Shown piece after piece: positions 39,401 through 49,779 of a DNA stretch of 64,000 nucleotides (its first letter is position 1; every line of letters starts with the position of its first letter). This stretch comes from Sanderia malayensis (Eukaryota; Cnidaria; Scyphozoa; Semaeostomeae; Pelagiidae). A model generated the notes under the pieces. That model was not told the origin of the DNA and searched no databases. It worked only from the letters and a program-made list of their open reading frames with translations. Where the stretch lies: assembly GCA_013076295.1 (NCBI GenBank), contig RQOL01000531.1, positions 1,550,001 through 1,614,000 on the forward strand, in the 5' to 3' direction. A program made the translations under genes and the position numbers.

Positions 39401-40004
39401 ATGCATTAGACACTGTTCATAATTGTTATTACGCATTGTCATCAAAATAGGTGACAACCTGAAAGCAGGCCTTGATCTTGCGATCTTATATCAATTGCAG
39501 ATCTCAAGGCTTGTGTTTGTTAACTGTCGTGGGAACTTTAGGATCATTTTGCGCCCCATGGATTGCACAGTGGTTGAGACATTTCCATGCCATTGCCCCC
39601 TACATTGTCATGGGAGCAACTGCAGTTATTGCCACTGCTCTGTGCTTCCTTTTGTCCGAAACTAACGGAGAGCCTACTAAAGAAGTTTCAACACTTAATG
39701 GGAGAGACAACGTTTTAGGTAAAGAATTATTGTTCACCCTATTGCTAGCTAATACCTCATATGATACTGCTGTGTTGAATTGAATGAAACAGAGTGAACA
39801 ATGCTTTATTTACTAATATGCTGGGAAGATAGCACGCTCAGCATTACGATAATTATACTGACAATATAATTATAGCTGTAAAGCTCCACAAATTGATAGT
39901 TGTTGCTTATTTCATCTACTTTTCGTTTGACAGATGTTGAAATGCCATCCATCGTTCCCAATAGCTATGTTTGTGATACTGAAATCGAGCCCCATGCTAA
40001 GTAG
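36489..40004 (+). pseudogene. SLC22-like transporter, copy H (frameshifts in exons 3 and 6)
   Basis: Exons 36489-36830, 37076-37179, 37393-37718, 37908-38117, 38330-38464, 38811-38904, 39218-39326, 39501-39718 and 39934-40004 (TAG). Exon 3 is 326 nt: one T is lost from a six-T run near 37412, right after the second half of motif A. Exon 6 is 94 nt: one C is lost near 38884 (ATACCAAC for ATACCCAAC). Exon 6 also has a missense change turning FGRK into LGRK in the second motif-A loop. Splice sites are otherwise conserved. The tail is DVEMPSIVPNSYVCDTEIEPHAK, shared with copy I. Two independent lesions make a nonfunctional copy likely, unless the homopolymer loss is an assembly error. Confidence 0.75.
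38991..39046. repeat. Expanded palindrome in intron 6 of copy H
   Basis: The AGATAGGATATAAGAT foldback seen in G and I is present but carries an extra internal block that repeats its own arm, for 56 bp in all. Confidence 0.7.
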
Positions 40005-41009
40005 TTCAAGTCCAGCATGCTATGGTTTGCTTTGATATATTTTTGTTGTAAGGTAGGCTTCTCGACACACTTATTTCTGAGTGTGTCTTCATTAAGGCGT
40101 ACAAATTGACCATGTTTTAGAATATGTTACTCTTAATCGGAATGCTTTGATTTTACTTAAAGGTTATATACCTCACTTTTATTTTAAAGGCGTAAGCCTT
40201 ACAGGGCTAATATTAAAATTCCTCTTATATGTTTTGTATCAATTTCATTTTTAAAGGCCATGATCTAATTCCAAGGCTCTGCATCAATTTCACTCAAAAA
40301 TGGTTTACCTAGGATTTGCATTTACGTCTGTGTACATGTCAATTGTATATACAGCTTCGGGTTGCTCTATAATGGTACATGCTCGTATTGGTCTGCGCAA
40401 CTCTCATCCACAATTTTTACGATCAATTGATTTGTTAGTGGCTTATCGGCATTTTTCACCATAGTCATTTGAAGAGAACAAAAGCCAATGTTGTGTACTA
40501 TGAAGATTATTGTAATAAATCTTTGTAACGAATTTGCGAATCTGATTATGAGGTTATGAGGCTGTTCTGATTCAGCGAAGGAATGATTTTATAAGCTGAA
40601 GCAAAACAGGTTTTTTTCTTGGTTGAAAGTTCTGCATTTTGTATCAGGCAGTAAGTATTACAACAAGAATAAAAATGGTTAAAAGATTTTTGAATTTTGA
40701 ATGCTGGAATATTATAAGCCCCAACCACAATTTCATTTTGGTACGCAGAAACTGCTTTGTTTTAGTTCATATAATGATAGTCGCAATAGAGCAAGTTCTC
40801 CGTGACGGCATTGTCATGAAAAAGAGATAATGAAGCGTGAAACGCAATATAAAAACAAAACATTGGTCAATTGTTTCAACATTTAGTTTAAGCAATTCTT
40901 TGTTTTCTGGCCTTTCTATCTCTTCGTTACTTTGTTTCCAGACGTTTACATTTTAGCTTTGAGAACTGAGGTATTTCTGTTGCTGCCGTCTCACTCGTCT
41001 AACACAGCC
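40005..41009 (+). other. Intergenic H-I: 3' flank of H, upstream region and noncoding exon of I
   Basis: Positions 40005-40400 are closely repeated after copy I (44936-45330). The shared upstream block then begins, with a CCAAT box near 40481. The noncoding first exon ends at 40650 (donor GTAAGT at 40651), and the acceptor before exon 1 ends at 40941. No coding gene is seen. Confidence 0.55.
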
Positions 41010-43837
41010 ATGGACGTTTCTGAAAAAGACAAGACAACTAAAGAAAAGAATAGTAACAGCAAGCTGGTTGATGTTGATGAATATATTATTCACGTTGGAG
41101 AGTTTGGCAAGAGACAAATCATCTTGCAAATCATGTTATTTCCAATTGTCTTAATGATGACATATCAGTTTTTCTTGCTCGTTTTTGTTGGCAATAATCC
41201 TGCATGGAGATGCACTGGTCTCAATCCTGAGTGTAACAATACCGGTCAGGTATTCGACATTGGCCATGAATATTACGACCACAGGTGCAAACTCAACAAT
41301 CGCAGCTCTTGGCAATTTGTTCAACCAAAAAAGTTTTCAATTGTCACTGAAGTATGACACTTTGAGAACTAACTACAATTAAAAGCTCTATTTAGCCGCT
41401 TGTTTCTCTAGCACCCCTACAATGGACCTCCATTATAATTAATCAAGTTTGCAATAAGCCTTCCTTTTTTAGCCTCCTTTATAGTATGTGACGTAGGATT
41501 ATTTTGTGCCAAGGGTTACCGTTGCCTGGGAATTGGTCCATGTTTCCATTGGACCATATTAACTTGTGGTTACTGTTTTTCTTTTTTTTTCAGTGGGACT
41601 TGGTTTGCAAGAAACGAGAGTTTTCCTATTTCGCTAGTTCGGCCTATTATCTTGGCGGAATGGCGGGAACGTTCGTAATTGGTCACTTGTGTGATAGGTA
41701 AGTGTTTTGGACCATAAACTTGTCTTGTTTATTTCTTCTGTCCTTCCTCAATGCTCGTGTTCCTCAATGATAGGTGGGTTGTAGGCAGTTAGTTTTGACA
41801 TTGATTTTCTCCCAAACAATGGCCGTTTTTTCGATGTTTTGCTTCAATGGTTGGAAATTGGGCGTTGGTCTACGATACTGGAATTTTAAGACAGTTTTGA
41901 TCAGCCGAATGTTGTTAAGTCGAAATGTAAAGTTTCCATGTAGCAGCTGTCCAATATATAATCAGGTCGCAGACATTACGGGGCCATGTGAATGAAAGTA
42001 TTCCAGGTTTTCGTGGAGTGGCTGGCAAATGTGAGTTTGCTTGTGTGCAATTTGCTGACAGTTACTTATGTGACATATTTTGCCTCGTAACTCAAAAACT
42101 ACTCATCAGCGCATTCAATCTATGTTATCGTTTATAAAAAATAAGCTTTAATGGTGCTTGTGAAATTTTAATTTTTTATTTGTAGCTTTCCATTTTTGTA
42201 GTTCGGCAAAGCAAAAATGTGGCAATTAAAACTTTACTTGCCTTGTCAAAACTTTCAACTACTTTGTGTTTTCTTCAATAGGTTTGGAAGAAAGCCGGTG
42301 TTCTTTGCATCTTCTTTTATCACTACAATTTGTGTATTCAGCACTGCCTTTGTACAGCAGTTTTGGACGTTCTTTGCCATGCGCTGCATAGTTGGCTTTT
42401 TCAGCAACAGCAATTTGTCGGTTGTTTTGTATTGGTTACTGAATTTGTGGGGCCTCGTTTTCGCGCCTCTCTGGTAATATCATAGGGATTGGATTTGCAG
42501 CTGGTCTCTGCTTCCTGGGTTTGCAAGCATGGCTTGTACCAGATTGGCGAATGATGCATATTATCACATCCGCTCCATACATCATATTTATCTGGTGCTT
42601 CTGGAAGTGAGTAGTAACAAGCACCTATAATTGTCCCTGTAATACTTCATGTAAATGCCCCATCATTTTTAATTGTAATACTCGACAAGTGGCAGTGTTA
42701 TCACCGCAAATGCACGGCACAGATGTGACATATCGTGTCACCTTTCTTTCGCTCTTTTCCCTAATGTTGCCAATATTGGAGTTTCTTCTTTTTCATACAG
42801 ATTTGTGCCGGAATCGGTGAGATGGCTTCGAGTTAATGGTAGACTAGATGAAGCAGAAGATATTTTAAGAAAAACAGCTAAAGTGAATGGCAGATCACCA
42901 CCATGCGTGAAATTATCAACTGTTGTCAAAGGAACAAGAAATGGTACAATCAGAGAGTTATTTCGGCCTTGGTCTGCCTGTAGAGATATGCTAATTCAGT
43001 GCTTTAGTTGGTACGGAATGCAGAAATTTCTTCTTTTTTCTTTGCTTATGCTCTCCAGCTTGTGCACCATTTATTTGACTCAAATTCCAAATTTAGGCTG
43101 TATGCTTGCCCAAGAGATTTTCCGTATGACTCGATAATAACTTTTTACTTTCAGAGATTTTGATATGGTACCATCATAGTTTTAAATTCATATTAAATAT
43201 GTGTTTTGTTTTTTCTACTTTGTTTCTAGGTTCGCGATTTTTCTGGTCTACTTTGGGATCTCATTTGCAATTGATGATTTAGGTGGAGGCATGTACCGAG
43301 ACTTCATCCTTGCAGGCCTAGCCGAATTTCCAGCTTGCGCGCTTTGCATTATTTTTGCAAACAGGTATCCAATACGATATATTTTAACTTACATTTTGCT
43401 TCAACTCGTAAAGAATCTATCTATGATTAATCAGATAGTTGATAGATCTTCTCACTAGTGAGATATAGGTCCACCTCGCGGAGTGGACCACAATGTATTT
43501 TGAATTTCTCGATTCGTTGAGCATGAATCTTTCCCTGGTTACGTAGCATGTATGTTTTCTCTTGCATTAGATTGTTATATATATATAAATCCATATGGAT
43601 AGATTGCTCATTTGTACGGTCTCGAACTCTGATTAATATGGCCAACAACAGCTCAAGCTTCTATTTCCTAGATTCGGAAGAAAGAAAAACGACTATATCT
43701 ATGTTGATGTCAACTACATCTTCTATCATTATTGCTGTTATACCCAACGATAAAGATGTGCCAAGTATACCATTCTTTCTCTCTCCCCCTTTAAACAGTC
43801 CCAGATTGCTGCCAACCGAATTATTTCGAAACCATAC

Positions 43838-43870
43838 AGATAGGATATAAGATTATCTTATATCCTATCT
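43838..43870. repeat. Perfect 33-nt palindrome in intron 6 of copy I
   Basis: AGATAGGATATAAGAT is followed by one T and then its exact reverse complement. Transcribed as RNA, this would form a 16-bp hairpin with a minimal loop. Confidence 0.85.
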
Positions 43871-44600
43871 CTATGTTCAGAGCAGAAGGAGCTTGCAATT
43901 ATTGGTGGCACTTTCTCTGCATTGAATTTGAATCACTTTCTGCAACAAGTCACGAAATTCAATAACAATGTCGCTAACTTTAGAAATAAACTCAAGGTAA
44001 AGGCTAATCGAAGAACTAAAGCTAAATGTTTAATTTTTCAGAGTACATGTGGTCAAGAGTATTGGTTGGATTGTGCGGAAAGTTTGCTATCGCTCTGTCA
44101 CTAAATACAATTAATATTTGGTCCGTAGAACGTGTACCGACAATGGTTCGGTAAGCCTTTCTTTCTTGATGATTAGTGTTGAGCTTGTGACATGCCGTTT
44201 TTGATTTGTAATAAATTCAGACCAATGCAGCAGATAGATACTGTTCATAATTCTTATTACGCATTGTCATCAAGACAAAGAGGTGACAACCTGAAAGCAG
44301 GCTTTGATCTTGAATTCTTATATCTATTACAGATCTCAAGGCATGTGTTTGTTAACTGTCGTGGGAAACTTAGGCTCATTTTGTGCCCCATGGATAGCAC
44401 AGTGGTTGAAACATTTCCATGCCATTGCCCCCTATGTTGTCATGGGAGCAACTGCAATTATTGCCACTGCTCTGTGCTTCCTTTTGTCCGAAACTAACGG
44501 AGAGCCTACTAAAGAAGTTTCGACAATTGATGAGAGAGAAAACGTTTTAGGTAAAGAATTATTGTTCACCATATTGCTAATACTTCATATGATACTGCTA

Positions 44601-44701
44601 CAGTTGACATCCGCTTACTCGAATACCCGCTAACTCGAACATTCGCTTACTCGAACAAATTTCGATTTTCCTTCAGAGTTCGAGTAAGCGGATGTCAACT
44701 G
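44601..44701. mobile_element. 101-bp TA-flanked MITE in intron 8 of copy I
   Basis: The ends are CAGTTGACATCCGCTTACTC and its reverse complement, a near-perfect inverted repeat with TA on each side. The matching site in copy A reads CTGCTATATTGAATTG, which is an empty site with a single TA. This shows a TA target duplication typical of Tc1/mariner-type elements. Confidence 0.85.
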
Positions 44702-44935
44702 TATATTGAATTGAATGAAACAGAGTGAACAATGCTTTATTTACTAATATGCTGGGAAGATAGCACGCTCAGCGTTACTATAATTATACTGACAATATAA
44801 TTATAGCTGTAAAGCTCCACAAATTGATAGTTGTTGCTTATTTCATCTACTTTTCGTTTGACAGATGTTGAAATGCCATCCGTCGTTCCTAATAGCTATG
44901 TTTGTGATACTGAAATCGAGCCCCATGCGAAGTAG

Positions 44936-47900
44936 TTCAAGTCCAGCATTCTATGGTTTGCCTTGATATGTTTTTGTTGTAAGGTAGGCTTCTCAACACA
45001 CTTATTTCTGAGTGTGTCCTTCATTAAAGGCGTACAAATTGACCATGTTTTAGAATATGTTACTCTTAATCGGAATGCTTTGATTTTACTTAGAGGTTAT
45101 ATTCCTCACTTTTATTTTAAAAGCGTGAGCCTCAAAGGGCTAGCAATAAAATTCCTTTTATATGTTTCGTATCAATTTCATTTTTAAAGGCCATGATCTA
45201 ATTCCAAGGCTCTGCTTCAATTTCACTCAAAAATAGTTTACCTAGGACTTGCATTTACGTCTGTGTACATGTCAATTGCATATACGACTTCGGGTTGCTC
45301 TATTATGGTACATGTCCTTATTAGTCTGCCATTTTTTCTCTACAACCGCGTGCAAGTTCATTTAGGCAGGCAAGTACGCGTGGTTTAGTCAATATGCCTT
45401 GAAATAAAAAGATAACCCTTGAATTGATATCAAAGTCCTCCATTCACATTTAATTAAATTGCTCGCACCATTAAGTCCGTAATAACTTGTCAGAATACCT
45501 GTACACACTGAATAGTAAGTCATGAGCATGGGACAATAACAAGACGACCAACCACCCATCTTCTTGATAAGGAACAAGTTTCACGCATGCATGTGAACTG
45601 ATCGTCGGTATTATTGACTGAGTCGGCATTTTGCATTCTTTAAACTGAAATATTTTTCTGTTATTTATTTACTCATGCATGCTTTTCTGCCATGTGGTTA
45701 TTGAACCACCTTTTCAATCCATAATAATACCTTCAATTTGAAGTAGTCTATTTGTTCGGGTACTTGTGTTGAACTTTCCGTGATCTCGGGTGACCTTTCC
45801 AATGAAATCTGTTCATGAATGTTGATATTATCATATTGATCTTTCATGCATTAAAACTTCGAAACTAAAGTGAATTAAGATGTCTCCCTGTCGGAGGCCT
45901 TTACATAGAGAACAATTTGTAGCTTTCTTTTACACAATTTAACAGATTTAATATTTCTTCGTAACACGAGAAAGTTTATCTTTTTTTTATTTCAGCCTCA
46001 ATGATTAAGTAACACATTGTTTTCTATGTAACCTGATTGCCAAGAGGTTATTACATTGTATGTTTACACATTTTTTTCATAAGAACAACCTTTATAAGAA
46101 ACACCAGGCTGAGATTAGGACAAAAAATAAGAACAACATAATAAACAAGGCAGGCTGAGATTCAACAAAACTCAAGAAATAAAATATCAGCAACAATCAA
46201 AAACAACAAACTACTGTAAGAACAGAACAACAGAAAGCGCTAAACAGCCATTAAACAAACTTATTGCAATAGAATTAGTTAAATATCAGTTTTTTATGTA
46301 AATCTATGCTGCCATCTGTGTACAAAATTAAGAAACAGAATAAGAAACACCTTAGACTGAAAATATACGGAAAAATAAGAAACGTCAGGCTGAAACTGGA
46401 GCCAAGTGTTCTTATAAAAAACAACGTGTAACATTTACTTCCCATGATCAATCAGCCTAAATTAGAGATTTTAAGCAATACTTTGCAACGTAACAATCAG
46501 ATTGTAGTGAAAGTGGTGTTTTGGGTGACCATGGTGAATTGCGCGACTGATTAAGTTTCTTCCAATTCTTTCGATAACGAATTTTTACACTTGACTGTAG
46601 CCCAAGTAGTCTCTGGTATCACAATATTTTTTTCGTGGGTCCATAAAAAAATAAATATATTATACCACGCCGCAGTCAATCGTAAATGGCTGTGGGTTAA
46701 GTAACAACCTATGCTAGGACAACAATATTCGCATTGGGTCTTTATCGCCTAAAATTATAAGTAGATGATACCTTATTTGTGTTTTATGTTTTGCAAGAGT
46801 CCGACTTGTACCTATGATCGATAGCTCTGAGTTAATCTTAGATATGAAGGTGGATACACAAAGCTACAGCAAGTGCGGCAGGCCCTTAATCAGTTGTTTA
46901 CAGAAAAATCACAGTTATTTGTCGTAAACCTGTGTTCAACTATGTGCATTAGCAGGCTGAATGGAGATGTGATTAGTCCTATGATGGTGGTCTAAACACC
47001 TGTTTGCAATTGTGCTACGTGAAAGCTCTGGTAATCAAAACATCCCCGATGTCCACCCTGTTCTGACCATGCTTTCGATTGGTACCTTAATTATCTTCAT
47101 AGTCGTCACCACCAAAACTACCCTGCTGTTTTAGCACCATTTCCCAATAGAAAGCGGGTGTGGTGACCTCAAGGTTTGGCCCTTGTTTTCTTTGCTTTCG
47201 GCTATATGTCAACAAAAGCACTAAAATTTCTATTTTTAACCGTACAGGTTAACTTTCCCACGTATTGGCAACGCTTGATCTGCTTGATCAACCTATCCAA
47301 ACTGCAGTTTGCTCCGTTGAAACCTCATTGATTTGAAAATAATATCGAAGTGAAGGGACTTGTTTGTTCCAACTCAAGGCCACCCTCTTAAGTTAAGCTC
47401 ACTTCAAAATATTCTTTGGACGCTTGTTTTTACCCAGTTTTAATTTTTCTGCAATGGAAGTGGGTTTGGAAAATCTATTTGATGTTAGCCATCCTCAAAT
47501 GTCCCTAATATATCATTTTGTCCTTTTATAAATACAACCCTTTGGACGCCAAGCCAGTATACTGAACACCCCTACTAACTGACACGGAGTATTATTTTGT
47601 CCTTTTATGAATACAACCCTTTAAACGTTGAGCCAGTATACTGAACTCCCCTACTAACTGACACGGAATACTTTAGCATCTGTGACAGATATACAAAGCT
47701 ACATCCGGCCTTATATTAAATTAAAATCATATAATATCCCGAAATTTTAGTAGATGTTCTTTGAGTTTTGTTTCGCACCACTCTTGTTTTCAACAAATAA
47801 AAAATAGCAACTGCCGTGGTTAACCTATGATGCCCACTGCTGTTGAAAACGTCTATAGTCTATGCATGACGAAATGACCAGCCGATAGAACGTCGCTCTT

Positions 47901-49779
47901 GTTCGCACTAGACCCGATTGGAACAGGCCGGCAGTACCTGCCCTTGGCTACTAGTGGTGATATGAACGTATATAATATCATGCATAGTGCTGTATATAAT
48001 TAAACGATTGAATGGGCATGCTCGCTGCATGAGGTCAAGTCGCCTTTACTGGTGGCTTGATTTCGTGTTCATGGCCTTGTTATGCGCACGGCCAATTAGC
48101 TGCATTAAATATGCAGTCGGCGAGGACTCGAAGAATAGCAGTACCCGTCGGTGGCTGTAAAATCTCCCTGCAAATACTATACGGAGATTGGCACTGTGGG
48201 ATAATAGCAAACCTACCCTTCCCTTCTCGTCATCCCCATCCCGCGAGCTTGAATCGCATCCTAAACAATTTTTGGGTGCTGGATTGGCAGAAAGGAAGCG
48301 CCGAATAAAGCATCAAGTGCGTTGACATTCAAGGGCTGCCATATTCGTTTCAATACAGCAGTGATTATGTCTGTTTTCTTCGGTCTTCGGGCGAACAATA
48401 GGCATGGGCTAACGGGTGCATGTTGGCGCACTGGTTCTGACAAATGATGCGTAAAGTTGCCAGTTGAATTAAAAATGGGTGTATGGAAGGGGGTGATGCT
48501 TTGGCTACGCTGAAGGGCTGTGTTTCATTGATCCATGCAGACGGGTAGCCTTTATGCCTTCTAAAAAGTTAAAATAAAAATTAACATGGCCTGCTTTTCA
48601 CTATTTGGCCACGTAACGACGTTACTTAAGCTATTCCGTAGATGAATATTCATTGAGTTGACAGGACTATTCTCTAAGGTAAAATGGTATAGGAACGTGG
48701 CTTGTTTGTCTAGCATTTGCTGGGAATGATAATGCATTGCGTCCGTGCGCAAAGGTATCTACTGCTTAATTCGATTTGATTCAGTTGTTTTATGGCTGTG
48801 ATTCAGGAATAGTAACGAAACCTGATCAGTTAAGGCCTACATACACGTTCCTCAAACCGGGTAAAACCATACATTTTCAGACGAATACTCGACAACATCA
48901 AACTTTCTGTATTCGAGAGAATTCTCTCAAGAGTAAGATTCAAACCACAGGGCCTGTATTTGTGTAGACGGTGTAACCAGCGGTGAAGGAGAGAGATCAT
49001 GGCTTCCCCCTGATACCCATCACCTTGCGTAGTTGCTGGTATCGTTATCCATGCAACCAAGTCATGATCTGGCCAAGAGATTCTTTACAGCGGGCGCCAA
49101 TGCATAGCTGAAATTCTTTGCGCGCGCACAAGCGCATGGCAACGAACCCGTCGTGCGAGAGCCAATGTAATTGTGGGCACGCGTTCTGCGTGTGCACTGC
49201 TTCATAAACCAACAAAGCAAATTCAATGAGTTTATTGATGTGCGTGAGGCCACTTTAAATTACCAAACTCCCTTAGATAAAAGATCTGCTCTTGAAATTT
49301 CTCTTCTCTATTATTGCCACAGTAGGTTTGAGCCAGCGCGAAGTGGCTGACAGCTGGGTGATTGGTCGTTGTGAGACAATAGGTTTTTATCAATCATCCG
49401 AAAGACTTCTCTTTTCAGTGTTTAACTTCGAATGTAGGCCACCTGTTCCTCGATTCATTGTGTTTTTCGGTGCCGAAAAATTAGGTCAGAATAAAAGGGC
49501 AACGTATGTACTCGTAGACGGCACACTTTCTGTGGACAGAATCACAGCACCGCACTGCCGCTCGCATAATTTCCTCTCTCCATCAAGTCGGAGTTTTCGA
49601 GTGCATACACCCTTCGTAAAGCATCGTTGGTGCCTGGAAGTTGAAGTTTTTCACGCACCCTGTGGTTCACCTTGGCTTGGATATCCAATCAGTTGATCGC
49701 ATGGTTAGGAGTGAAAGGAAATAAAGCACAAATCAAGTCAAAGCTACCGGAGTGAGTGAGACAGAAATAGCCACGCAAA
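44936..49779. other. Long intergenic region between the transporter array and the SNAG gene
   Basis: 44936-45330 repeats the 3' flank of copy H. From there to about 48000 no coding gene is visible. There is an A-rich patch at 46080-46430 with recurring AGAAACACCAGGCTGAG-like words, and a 79-bp tandem duplication at 47515-47672. From about 48000 to 49779 the base composition rises in GC. That part probably holds the promoter and 5' UTR of the SNAG gene; an ATAAAAGG box near 49490 and a CCAAT near 49685 are weak hints. An open frame at 49292-49696 does not resemble a known protein. Confidence 0.5.
47515..47672. repeat. 79-bp tandem duplication
   Basis: ATTTTGTCCTTTTATAAATA at 47515 is repeated at 47594 (ATTTTGTCCTTTTATGAATA), and similarity continues through CAGTATACTGAAC and CTACTAACTGACACGGA. 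The two units differ at a handful of positions. Confidence 0.85.

Larger units (their letters stand above)
41010..44935 (+). pseudogene. SLC22-like transporter, copy I (three small deletions)
   Basis: Exons 41010-41351, 41594-41697, 42282-42606, 42801-43010, 43230-43364, 43672-43764, 44042-44150, 44333-44550 and 44865-44935 (TAG). Exon 3 is 325 nt, with one base lost near 42425 and another near 42466, and it reaches a stop in the shifted frame. Exon 6 is 93 nt, with two bases lost in the AAAGAAAAACG run near 43687. The remaining exons are open, and splice sites and tail match copy H. This is the most damaged copy and the last in the array. Intron 8 contains a TA-flanked MITE, and intron 6 the 33-nt palindrome. 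Confidence 0.8.

Noticed and set aside
46080..46430. A-rich patch as a transposon with inverted ends
   Set aside because: Words such as AGAAACACCAGGCTGAG recur, but I found no convincing paired termini or target duplication.
49292..49696. 134-codon open frame upstream of the SNAG gene
   Set aside because: There is no recognisable domain and the start is not an ATG in good context. Its position fits promoter or 5' UTR sequence.
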